DNA of 64,000 nucleotides from Pseudoduganella lutea (lineage in GTDB: Bacteria > Pseudomonadota > Gammaproteobacteria > Burkholderiales > Burkholderiaceae_D). Below are positions 38,824 to 47,048 of this stretch, piece after piece. A program made the translations under genes and the position numbers. The DNA lies in assembly GCF_004209755.1 (NCBI RefSeq), contig NZ_CP035913.1, positions 1,860,001 through 1,924,000 of the forward strand, written 5' to 3'. Numbering within the stretch: the first letter of the stretch is position 1; each line of letters begins with the position of its first letter. A model generated the notes under the pieces. The model made no database searches. It was not told where the DNA came from and saw nothing but the letters and a program-made list of their open reading frames with translations.

Positions 38824-38862
38824 GGGTTATTGCAGGGAACACCGGTGGCTTTACGGGTGTTT

Positions 38863-38913
38863 CGCGCAGCATGCTGCGCGCCCGTAAAGCGGTGATGGCA
38901 TGCATGCCATCAC
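38863..38913. repeat. Two-hairpin element copy 3 (inverted orientation)
   Basis: Read on the minus strand: a 22-nt perfect palindrome centred on GGCATGCATGCC (38892-38913), an 11-nt spacer, an 18-nt palindrome CGCGCAGCATGCTGCGCG (38863-38880), then AAACACCCGTAAAGC. CTTTACGGG in the spacer pairs with CCCGTAAAG after the second palindrome, making one longer stem with an AAACA bulge. It sits between convergent DeoR-type and nuclease genes. Confidence 0.8.
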
Positions 38914-38932
38914 TCCCTTCACACCAAGCCTC

Positions 38933-39997
38933 TTACGCCTCCGGCCAGATCTCCTTCAGCAGCGCGGCCAGGTTGTAGCCGCCCTTGATCAGCTGCTGGC
39001 GAGCCAGCGCGGACGATGGCACCGGGTAGTCGTCGGGCACGTTCAACGCCCATACTTTATAGCTCTCGCCGCTGCTGGACGATTTCTTCGTCGTGGCGGC
39101 GCCCAGCGTGACATCCATGTGCGCCAGCTTCGAGATGGCCAGCGAATCGTTTGCCCACTGGTAGGGCCAGGTGGCCACGTCACCCGTGTTGACGGGCACC
39201 GCCGGTTTCCTGTCGATCGCGTACTGCGCGAACTGGTCCGGCGTACGCGTGCTGGAGCGGCGGAACGCGTAGTCGACCACCGTGGTATCCCAGTACGAGT
39301 GGAACGGCTTCGTCTTCGGCGGGTTGGCCGCGGACTTCGTGTCGAACGCGGGCGGCATGTATTTCGCGGAAATCGTGGCGAGGACGGCATCGTCCAGCAG
39401 CAGGTTATTGCCGCCGCGCGAATCGAAGACGTTCAGTTCGTCGATCTCGGCATGCGTCTTCGGCACCACGAAGCGGCCGTCCTTGCTCACGAACGCGGCG
39501 CCCACGTGCAGCGGCTGGTGGATGTCGCCGGCCAGGTGGGCCACCACCAGCAGTGCCTGGCGCGGCGTAAACTTGTGCGGATTCGTCTGCGGCGTGTCCT
39601 TGCCCTGCAAAACGAGGATCGCGGACTTCAGCGTCTGCACGATGTCGTCGTCGAACGTGCCCGGCGCATGGTCGTGGTAGGCGCCCAGCTGGAACGGCAC
39701 GTCCGTGTAGTGGTACTCGGAGTGCTTCGGGTTCGCCGCCACGTAGGCCTGCATTTCCGGCGTTTGCGGACCGCACCACGTGCCCTTCACGCAATCGGCC
39801 CATACGGCGATCGATTCGAGCGTTTCGCCCGGCAGCAGCAGCGCCGCGATGCGCTTTTCAGCGATGCTGCCCTTGAGCAGCTTGGCGGCGATGGCGCCCA
39901 CGGCCCGGTGACCGTCGTTACCCCATGCCAGTGCGCTGGACGGCGCAACGGTGGCGAAGGCGCCGGCCAGCGCCAGCATGCATGCGAGTCGTTTCAT
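38933..39997 (-). CDS. Exported S1/P1-family nuclease
   Basis: 354 residues. The signal peptide ends SALA, leaving Trp at the mature N-terminus (AWGNDGHRAVG), as required because the N-terminal Trp is a zinc ligand in this family. Further ligand motifs are VWADCVKG, YHYTDVPF and HLAGDIHQPLHVG. These trinuclear-zinc enzymes cut single-stranded RNA/DNA and act as 3'-nucleotidases. An exported location fits extracellular or periplasmic nucleic-acid digestion. Its start overlaps the stop of the PLD-like gene by 4 nt (ATGA). Confidence 0.93.
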   Translation of the reverse strand: MKRLACMLALAGAFATVAPSSALAWGNDGHRAVGAIAAKLLKGSIAEKRIAALLLPGETLESIAVWADCVKGTWCGPQTPEMQAYVAANPKHSEYHYTDVPFQLGAYHDHAPGTFDDDIVQTLKSAILVLQGKDTPQTNPHKFTPRQALLVVAHLAGDIHQPLHVGAAFVSKDGRFVVPKTHAEIDELNVFDSRGGNNLLLDDAVLATISAKYMPPAFDTKSAANPPKTKPFHSYWDTTVVDYAFRRSSTRTPDQFAQYAIDRKPAVPVNTGDVATWPYQWANDSLAISKLAHMDVTLGAATTKKSSSSGESYKVWALNVPDDYPVPSSALARQQLIKGGYNLAALLKEIWPEA

Positions 39998-41220
39998 TGT
40001 TCAGAAGCTTTCTGTGGTTTCGGGTAAGTCTTGTTGATGTCGAGCGGTTCGGCGTAGGAAGAGCTCCACACCTGTTCCTGCAGCGCGGCGATCCGCCGCG
40101 CCATCTGCTCGTTGCGCATCACGATTTCCAGGTTGCGCGACAGGTCGAAGTAGCCGCCGGCCCAGTTGCTGGTGCCCACCCACGCCACCTTGCCGTCGAT
40201 GACCATCGTCTTCGAATGGATCACGCGGGCAAACGGGATGAAGCCCGTCGACGCCTTCGGCAGCGTGACGACGCGGATCTCCACGTTCGGCAGCACGGCA
40301 AGGCTTTTCAGGTAAGGCAGCGTGACGTGCTCGAGGTTCCAGTTCGACACCATCAGCTTCACCTTCACGCCGCGGTTGGCGGCCGCGCGCACGGCATTGT
40401 CGACCACGGCGTAATACGGCCGCGTGCCATTCGGGCCATACGACAGCGGCGCGTAATCGAGCAGCTGCACGCGCACTTCTTCCTTTGCCGCGGCCAGCAA
40501 TGCCGGCAGGCCCGTCTCGGAATCGGCCACGCCCGGCGGGTTGTACGTGGCCGGGCTGGCCAGCAGGAAGGATGGTTGAACAGGCAGGCCGGCGGTGGCC
40601 GCCTGCTTCTGCTGCAACGGCGCCACGGTGCGGCCCTGGGCCAGCTGCGCCTGCGCGCTCCAGTCCTGCTCGAAGATGGCGCGGACCTGCCCGACGATGG
40701 CGGCATCGTCGACCAGCAGGCCCGTTTCATGGATGTGCGTGAACGCGCGCCAGTCGAAGTTCTGGCTGCCCACGAACGCCCGCTTGCCATCGGCAATCAC
40801 ATACTTGGCGTGGATGATGCCGTTGCCGGTGAGCTGGCTGAAATCGAGGATGCGCATCTCCAGGTTCGGGATCGCGCGCAGCCGGTCCAGCGTGGCGGCA
40901 TCGGACAGGTTCACGCCTTTCTTGTCGAGCAGGAAGCGGATCTTCACGCCCCGCTTGCCGGCGGCGGCCAGCCGGTCGATCACCTTTTCAAAGGGCGCGC
41001 CGGGCTTGCCGGCCGCGTAGAACTGGCCGATCGCGATATCGGTTTTTGCGTTGTCGAACAGCTCGCACCAGACGGTGACGGGATCGCGCAGGTCGGCGTT
41101 CGCCAGCGTGGTTTCCACCGGCGCCGTCTGCACCAGCTCGAAGCCGGGAATGCGGAAGTCGGCATGGGCGCTGCCGAAGCACGCGGCCAGCACGCCGCAC
41201 AGGATCAGTCGTTTCATCAT
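39994..41220 (-). CDS. Exported phospholipase D-like protein with two HKD motifs
   Basis: 408 residues with an N-terminal signal peptide (LILCGVLAACFGSAHA) and two PLD active sites: HAKYVIADGKRAFVGSQNFD and HSKTMVIDGKVAWVGTSNWAGG. PLD-family members include phospholipases and Nuc-type nucleases. Coupling to the S1/P1 nuclease and the 5'-nucleotidase makes phosphodiester cleavage of nucleic acid a fair inference, but lipid substrates are not excluded. AAGGAG precedes two consecutive ATGs (41220 and 41217); either may be used. Confidence 0.88.
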   Translation of the reverse strand: MMKRLILCGVLAACFGSAHADFRIPGFELVQTAPVETTLANADLRDPVTVWCELFDNAKTDIAIGQFYAAGKPGAPFEKVIDRLAAAGKRGVKIRFLLDKKGVNLSDAATLDRLRAIPNLEMRILDFSQLTGNGIIHAKYVIADGKRAFVGSQNFDWRAFTHIHETGLLVDDAAIVGQVRAIFEQDWSAQAQLAQGRTVAPLQQKQAATAGLPVQPSFLLASPATYNPPGVADSETGLPALLAAAKEEVRVQLLDYAPLSYGPNGTRPYYAVVDNAVRAAANRGVKVKLMVSNWNLEHVTLPYLKSLAVLPNVEIRVVTLPKASTGFIPFARVIHSKTMVIDGKVAWVGTSNWAGGYFDLSRNLEIVMRNEQMARRIAALQEQVWSSSYAEPLDINKTYPKPQKASEQ

Positions 41221-41227
41221 TGGCTCC

Positions 41228-42913
41228 TTATTGGATACGCTGGATGCGGGGCTGCGCGGACGCCAGGCCCGCCGGTTTGCCATCGCGCTCGCGGCGCTCG
41301 AGGTAGGCGGTCAGCGAATCGATGTCGCGGATGCCCGTTTCGGCGCGGTTGGTGCCCCTGGCGAACATGGGGAAGGCATCGTTGCCGCCGGCGAGGAAAT
41401 TGTTGGTGGCCACGCGGTAGGTAGCGTTATCGTCCAGCGGCACGCCGTTCAGCATGATGTCGGTCACCGCTGCCTTCCCGCCCTCACCCAACTTGTATTT
41501 GTACGTCAACCCTTCGGACACCTGCAGCAGGCCGCGCACCTGCACCTTATCCGCCACCCACTGCTGTTCGAGCAGCGTGCGCAGTTGCGCGCCGGTGAGG
41601 TCCATCACCACGAGGGTGTTCCCGAACGGCAGCGTGGCCAGCGCCTGGCCTTTCGACACGACGTTGCCGGCCCCGGCTTCCAGGTGCTGGCGGATGCCAT
41701 CCCGGTTCATGAACGCGACCTGCGCACCGAACGGCAACGCGGCCATCAGCGTGGCGTCGGCCACCAGCTTGCCGAGCGCGGACTCATCGGCGCCGTCGGT
41801 GGCGCGCATCACGGTTGGCACGGCGATGCGCGCGACCGGCTTGGCCAGTTCGCGGTTGCTGCGCTCGCGCACGCTGGCGAGGTAGGCAGCCACCTTCGGT
41901 TCCGCCGGATAGGCGCCCTGCTCGATGACGACGTTGCGCGCGTCGACGTCGACGACGCTGCCCGTCTGCCGGTCGACCACCAGCTTGATGCGGGAAAGCA
42001 TGTGCCCGCCCATCTGCGCCTGCGTGACGACCTTGCCATCCACCTTGCACAGGTAACCCTTGTGCGAGTGGCCGCTGATCACCAGCTTGATGGCCGGGTC
42101 GAGCCGCTTCACGATCGGCACCAGGTCGCCTTCCAGGTTGTCGCAGTACTGCTGGTCGAACGGCGACACGGTGCGGCCGCCCTCGTGCACCAGCACGACG
42201 AACGCACCGACGCCCTGCGCGCGCAGTTCCGGCAGCAGCCGGTTCACCGCTTCGGCTTCGTCGAGGAAGCGCAGGCCGGCGATGCCGGAAGCAACCACCA
42301 CGTCGGCGGTGCCCTTCAGCACGGCGCCGATGAACGCGACCTTCACGCCCCTCGCTTCGAGGATGCGGTAGGCCGGCAGGATCGTCTTGCCGCTCTGTTC
42401 GTCGACGACGTTGGCGGCCAGGTAGCCGAACTTCGCGCCGCCATATTGCGCCACGAACCGGCACGCCTTTTCCGGGCGCGGCGAGTCGCAGCCGCCGTGC
42501 TGCTGGCGCAGCAGTTCCTTGCGGCCCCCGTCGAATTCGTGGTTGCCGGCCGACGTGACGGTGAGACCGAGCATGTCGAGCGCGGCGATGGTCGGCTCGT
42601 CGGCCCACATTGCCGACAGCGCGGGGCTCGCGCCCACCATGTCGCCAGCGCCGACCAGCAGCAGCTCGCTGTCCTCGCGGCGCCATTGCTGCAGCGCGCC
42701 GGCGATGGTGTCGATACCGCCCGCCATCACGGTGCGCGGCGCCTTGTCGGCCACGCCGGCATAAGTGAATTTCGTCGCTTCGAGGTTGCCGTGCAGGTCG
42801 TTGAGTGCGACCAGGTTGATCTCGGCCGCCGGCGGGTGGGCGGGCGGTGTTGCGCACCCGGCGAGCGCGGTCAGCGCCGCCGCCAGGGCGAGAGTGTGCA
42901 GGGATGATTTCAT
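41228..42913 (-). CDS. 5'-nucleotidase/metallophosphoesterase lipoprotein
   Basis: 561 residues with a lipoprotein signal (LAGC, lipidated Cys about 19). An N-terminal calcineurin-like metal site (NDLHGNLE, GAGDMVGAS, GNHEFDGG, GHSHKGYL) is followed by a C-terminal 5'-nucleotidase substrate-binding domain (FGNTLVVMDLTGAQLRTLLEQQW, YRVATNNFLAGGNDAFPMF). It dephosphorylates nucleotides to nucleosides in the periplasm or on the cell surface. It stands 7 nt upstream of the PLD-like gene, giving a three-gene exported module: nucleotidase, PLD-like protein, nuclease. Confidence 0.94.
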   Translation of the reverse strand: MKSSLHTLALAAALTALAGCATPPAHPPAAEINLVALNDLHGNLEATKFTYAGVADKAPRTVMAGGIDTIAGALQQWRREDSELLLVGAGDMVGASPALSAMWADEPTIAALDMLGLTVTSAGNHEFDGGRKELLRQQHGGCDSPRPEKACRFVAQYGGAKFGYLAANVVDEQSGKTILPAYRILEARGVKVAFIGAVLKGTADVVVASGIAGLRFLDEAEAVNRLLPELRAQGVGAFVVLVHEGGRTVSPFDQQYCDNLEGDLVPIVKRLDPAIKLVISGHSHKGYLCKVDGKVVTQAQMGGHMLSRIKLVVDRQTGSVVDVDARNVVIEQGAYPAEPKVAAYLASVRERSNRELAKPVARIAVPTVMRATDGADESALGKLVADATLMAALPFGAQVAFMNRDGIRQHLEAGAGNVVSKGQALATLPFGNTLVVMDLTGAQLRTLLEQQWVADKVQVRGLLQVSEGLTYKYKLGEGGKAAVTDIMLNGVPLDDNATYRVATNNFLAGGNDAFPMFARGTNRAETGIRDIDSLTAYLERRERDGKPAGLASAQPRIQRIQ

Positions 42914-43004
42914 GGGAAAGATGTGGAACGTGACCGGATATTGTACCGACGAGCGCCGGGCAAAAACAGCGCCATCAGCAGGTTGATACCTTGTGTTACA
43001 GACG

Positions 43005-43033
43005 AAAAAAACCGGCACAGCGTGCCGGTTTTT
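43005..43033. terminator. Terminator of the large TonB-receptor gene
   Basis: ACCGGCAC (43011-43018), loop AGC, GTGCCGGT (43022-43029), flanked by A and T tracts so it could work in both directions. It lies between the receptor's 3' end and the 5'-nucleotidase start. Confidence 0.8.
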
Positions 43034-43085
43034 GGCCGGCATGTACTGCACCGGATCTGCGGGTCAGGCTAAGCCAGGACGAATC

Positions 43086-46000
43086 TTAGAATTCGTACTT
43101 GACGGTGGCCTGCAGGGCCCACTGCGATTCGCCCTTGGTCTGGCGCACGGTGTAGTCCTCGACCTGGTCGCGCATCTGGTAGACGTACTTGCCATCCTGC
43201 ATGCCGACGTAGTCCACGAACGAACGCGCCGTCGCGCCGCTGCCCTGGAACGCCACTTCGTTGACACGGCCCCATTTCTTGTTCAGCAGGTTGCCGACGT
43301 TGAAGATGTCGAAGGTCACGATACCCTTGTGGCCAGCCCAGAAGCCCGGAATTTCTTGCGAAACGCGCATGTCGAAGCTGTTGGTCCACGGTGCGAAGCT
43401 GTTGTTGCGCTTGACTACGCCACCCGCGGAATCACGCAGGCCGCGGTACTGGTCGACGATCGCCCAGAAACGCTGTTCGTTCACATGGCTGGTGGCCGAA
43501 TCGCCCTTGAAGACCACCTCGCCCGAACCGAACGCTTTCGGGATGAACATCAGGTCATTGCCGGCCAGGTCGTCGCCGTTCATGTCGTTGTTGAACGTCC
43601 AGCTGTATGGCTTGCCAGAGCGGCCTTCATAGAAGATGCCCAGCGACGTGTTGTAGCTGCCGATGAGGCGCTTGCGGAAGTTCAGCACGGCGCTGATACG
43701 GTCCTTCACCAGGTAGCTGGAGTTGGCTTCCACTTCCTCGTTCGGGTTGAACACGGAGCGGCCCGAGAAGTTCGAACTCGACGTGGACGAGGTCAGCGGC
43801 GACACTTCCTTCGACTCGGTGTAGGTGTAGGCCACCGACCAGCCGAAACCGCCGATCAGCGGACGGCTCAGCGACAAGGTGGCCAGGTTGCTGCCGCCCT
43901 TCTTGGTGTTGGTGGCCATCAGCACGTTGCCGAAACTCTCGTTGGCGCCCGAACGGGCACGGTTGGTCGTGCAGTCGAGGGTCGCGGAACGCGTTTGGAT
44001 GCGGCTGCCGGTGGCGCTCCAGCAGTTCTGGTTGTAGCCCAGCGCCGTATGGTACAGGTTGCGGCCATCGCTGCCGATCGCCGTCGTTTCACCCAGGTTC
44101 AGGTTCTGGAAGTAGATAGCGTCGCGCACGTCCGTTTTCAGGTATTCGGCGCTGACGACGAGGTTCTGCCACGGCAGTTCATGGTCGATCGCCACGTTGG
44201 CTTTCCAGACCGATGGCTGGCGCAGGCCCGCGGCCAGCAGGTCGACGTTGGCAGCCGGTGCCGTGCCGGCAGTGTACGGACGGGTCGGATCGGCACTGAA
44301 CTTGCCTTCTTCCAAGTATGTACATCCGGCTTGGCCGGAAGTGCCGCAGGTGTACGTGGTGGTGGCCAGGCCGTTGTTCTGGAACGGATTGCCCAGCCAG
44401 ACGTTGAGGGCCGCGCCCTGGAACAGGCCCACGCCACCGCGCAGCTGGGTGCGGCGCGGGGTATCGAAGTTGTAGTTGAAGCCGAAGCGCGGCTGCCACA
44501 GCTTCTGGCCGTCGAACGTGGTGGTATTGTCCACGCCGAAGCCGCCGGTCTGGCGGGCGTATTGCGACGCACGGGCAATCGTGGCAGCAGCCACCACGTT
44601 GTTGCGCAGCGGCACTTCAGGCACCTCGATGCGGTCCACGCGCACGCCGCCGGTCAGCGTCAGGCGTGGGGTCACGTTCCACGTGTCCTGCACGAACACG
44701 CCCGTGTCCTTCATGGTGTACTTGGCAACGGCGTCTTCCAGCGAATAGCCGGCGTTCGGTACCTGCGACTGGCTCACGTTCGGACGGCCGCGACGGAAGT
44801 TTTCCAGGACGGCCTGTTCGATCTGGGCCGCATTGGAGGTGCAGCTGCCCAGGAAGCCGCCGTTCGTGGAGCCCAGGAAGTCGTACTGGATGTTCGGTAC
44901 GCAGCTGAACGTGTACGTGCCGTAGATATTCTGCAGGAAGGCGTTGTAGATCTCGTTCTTCTGGTGGTCGAAGCCGAACTTCACTTCATGGTCGCCCACC
45001 AGCCAGTTCGCGCCCACGTAGTAATCGTCCGTCTTCGTGCCCAGCACGTTGCGGTGGCGGCTGTTATCGGTGCCGAAGTTCAGCGTGCGGCCGGCCGTCG
45101 ACGTACCGGCCGGCGCGCCGGCGGGCAGCGGACCGCTGAACGACAGGGCGACCGCAGGCAGCGTCGCATTATTCGTCGGCACGCTGTCATAGTCGCGCGT
45201 GGACAGCTTGATCTCGGTGGAGAACGTTGGCGACCAGTCGGACGTCAGCTGCGCCACTCGCGTCTCGAGCACCTTGTTCTGCTGGTACCACTGCGAATTC
45301 AGCGAAACCGCGGTGTTCGAGCTGCCGGCAAAGAACGGCTCGGTCTGCTCGGTCTTTGACCAGCGGAACATCGCACGGTGGTCGTCGCTGATGTTCCAGT
45401 CGAATTTCAGCAGCTTGTCGGTGACATTGAGCGTGGTGCCCGTCGGGACGTCCAGCGTGCCGATGTCCATGCCGTAGGTGTTCTGGGCGATCTGCTGCGC
45501 CTGCGAGATGGCGTTCTGCGTGATCGCCAGGTTCGTCAGCGAGCTGCCGATCGGACCGAAGCCCGGCGTCGCCTTGGTCGACTCGAGCTTTTCGTAACCG
45601 GCAAAGATGAACAGCTTGTCCTTGATCAGCGGGCCGCCAACCACTGCGCCCTTGGTGGTTTCCTTGAAGGGTGCCGGCTCGTTGTACGTGCCATTGGTCT
45701 GGTTGAAGCGGTCGCCGACGGTCTTGTCGTTACGGAAGACGTAATAGACGCTGCCCTTGACGTTGTTGGTGCCGGACTTGGTCACGGCGTTGATGTTGCC
45801 GCCCGTGTAGCCCTTCTGCGTCACGTCATAGTTGGCGACGTTGATCTGCACCGACTGGATCGCTTCGATCGAGATCGGCTGCTTCGCGGTCGGGGAGCCG
45901 GAAGCTTCCAGGCCGAACGTGTCGGACACGGACACGCCGTCGATGGTCATCGAGTTGTAGCGGCTGTTCTGGCCGGCCACGGACATTTCGCCGCGTTCCT

Positions 46001-46517
46001 TGTCGGTCTGCGACACGCGGGGGTCGGTGCGCGCGTAGTCCTGCAGGTTGCGGTTGATCGAGCCCTGGATCGCCAGTTCCGTGGCACTGATGTTGGTGCC
46101 GGTGCCCATCGTCGTCTTCGAGAAACGATCGTTGCGCACGTTGCTGCCGGTAACGGTCACGGTCTGCATCGCCTGGCCCAGCTGCGCGTCCACGCTCGCC
46201 GTTTCAGCCAGGGCGATGAACACGCCGTCACGCTTCTCGGTCACGCCATTCTTCGTGATCGTGATCGTGTACGGACCACCCGCACGCAGGCCGCGGGCCA
46301 CATATCGGCCCTGCTCATCGGTGGTGACGCTGCTGACGGAACCGGACTCCACGTGCAGGATGCTGACCTGTGCGCCGGAAGCCGGCGAGCCATCCGGGCT
46401 CGAAATACGACCGCCGATGGCGGACGTCGTATTCTGAGCCATGGCTGGTGCCGCAGCCAGTGCGATAGACAGGCTCAGCGCGATCTGCGTAAGCCGGAGC
46501 CGTTTGTGATTCATCAT
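43086..46517 (-). CDS. Oar-type TonB-dependent receptor with carboxypeptidase-like N-terminal domain
   Basis: 1143 residues: signal peptide ending AMA, a carboxypeptidase-regulatory-like beta-sandwich (about 30-110; GGRISSPDGSPASGAQVSILHVESG), a TonB-box-like QTVTVTGSN (about 118-126), a plug, and a large barrel ending TVKYEF. It belongs to the OmpA/Oar-like receptor group. It is placed between exported nucleotidase and adenosine-deaminase-like genes, so uptake of nucleic-acid breakdown products is plausible but unproven; peptide or glycan cargo is known for relatives. It has its own promoter and terminator. Confidence 0.9.
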   Translation of the reverse strand: MMNHKRLRLTQIALSLSIALAAAPAMAQNTTSAIGGRISSPDGSPASGAQVSILHVESGSVSSVTTDEQGRYVARGLRAGGPYTITITKNGVTEKRDGVFIALAETASVDAQLGQAMQTVTVTGSNVRNDRFSKTTMGTGTNISATELAIQGSINRNLQDYARTDPRVSQTDKERGEMSVAGQNSRYNSMTIDGVSVSDTFGLEASGSPTAKQPISIEAIQSVQINVANYDVTQKGYTGGNINAVTKSGTNNVKGSVYYVFRNDKTVGDRFNQTNGTYNEPAPFKETTKGAVVGGPLIKDKLFIFAGYEKLESTKATPGFGPIGSSLTNLAITQNAISQAQQIAQNTYGMDIGTLDVPTGTTLNVTDKLLKFDWNISDDHRAMFRWSKTEQTEPFFAGSSNTAVSLNSQWYQQNKVLETRVAQLTSDWSPTFSTEIKLSTRDYDSVPTNNATLPAVALSFSGPLPAGAPAGTSTAGRTLNFGTDNSRHRNVLGTKTDDYYVGANWLVGDHEVKFGFDHQKNEIYNAFLQNIYGTYTFSCVPNIQYDFLGSTNGGFLGSCTSNAAQIEQAVLENFRRGRPNVSQSQVPNAGYSLEDAVAKYTMKDTGVFVQDTWNVTPRLTLTGGVRVDRIEVPEVPLRNNVVAAATIARASQYARQTGGFGVDNTTTFDGQKLWQPRFGFNYNFDTPRRTQLRGGVGLFQGAALNVWLGNPFQNNGLATTTYTCGTSGQAGCTYLEEGKFSADPTRPYTAGTAPAANVDLLAAGLRQPSVWKANVAIDHELPWQNLVVSAEYLKTDVRDAIYFQNLNLGETTAIGSDGRNLYHTALGYNQNCWSATGSRIQTRSATLDCTTNRARSGANESFGNVLMATNTKKGGSNLATLSLSRPLIGGFGWSVAYTYTESKEVSPLTSSTSSSNFSGRSVFNPNEEVEANSSYLVKDRISAVLNFRKRLIGSYNTSLGIFYEGRSGKPYSWTFNNDMNGDDLAGNDLMFIPKAFGSGEVVFKGDSATSHVNEQRFWAIVDQYRGLRDSAGGVVKRNNSFAPWTNSFDMRVSQEIPGFWAGHKGIVTFDIFNVGNLLNKKWGRVNEVAFQGSGATARSFVDYVGMQDGKYVYQMRDQVEDYTVRQTKGESQWALQATVKYEF

Positions 46518-46631
46518 ATTTACCCCAAAATGGACGAATTTAATGGCAGTTCAATGCTGATCGGATGGATCGCATTTGCTGCCACGCTTTACTTTGTGTT
46601 GCAAACTGCTTAGCCGACCCGAAATATTAGC

Positions 46632-46660
46632 TGTATACAATTTCAAGGCTGTTACACCAA
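46632..46660 (-). promoter_or_regulatory. Sigma-70 promoter of the large TonB receptor
   Basis: On the minus strand TTGGTG (46655-46660), 17-nt spacer, TATACA (46632-46637), about 115 nt before the ATG. Just upstream lie TATGACA (46661-46667) and CATGACA (46672-46678), one helical turn apart, resembling activator sites. Confidence 0.55.
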
Positions 46661-46970
46661 TATGACAGTTTCATGACAGACAGGGCGCCGTGCCGCTGGG
46701 CCATGACATAGCTTCCAGTCAACTATGCATGAGCGCCAAATGGGTGACAAATTCGATTTAGCATGCGCATTTATATGCACGCGCAATAAATCAACGCCTG
46801 AAACTGCGGAAATCGTGTTTTTTGCTGGGGGGTGGCTGACGGCGGGATTATAAATGGGGCACGTTGGCGTGAAATTATTTCATTTAGAAATAATAAAAAC
46901 AGTGCGTGCTTGCTACAAAACTGTAGCGCATTGGCCACATAGTTAACAGGAAAGAAAGTAAATCCTGCAA

Positions 46971-47001
46971 GATCCCGGCCGTTGCAGCCGGGATCGTTGT
47001 T
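46971..47001 (+). terminator. Hairpin terminator GATCCCGGC / GCCGGGATC
   Basis: A 9-bp perfect stem with 7-nt loop, followed on the plus strand by GTTGTTTT. On the minus strand it would end the adenosine-deaminase-like transcript, though the T tract there is poorer. The better T tract on the plus strand has no known gene before it. Confidence 0.6.
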
Positions 47002-47048
47002 TTAGCAGGTAATTAGCGCATTGCAAATGATCGCGCTATCGTCGGGCG

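Larger units (their letters stand above)
46518..47048. other. 531-nt AT-richer intergenic region
   Basis: It contains the receptor promoter (46632-46660, minus) with TATGACA/CATGACA sites next to it, an AT-rich hairpin ATTATTT/AAATAAT (46874-46894), and a strong hairpin at 46971-46995 followed by GTTGTTTT on the plus strand. No protein frame looks real. A small RNA on the plus strand ending at about 47001 is conceivable. Confidence 0.55.

Noticed and set aside
42993..45359. Long plus-strand frame opposite the Oar-type receptor
   Set aside because: Antisense shadow with no recognisable domain; it begins in the receptor's terminator.
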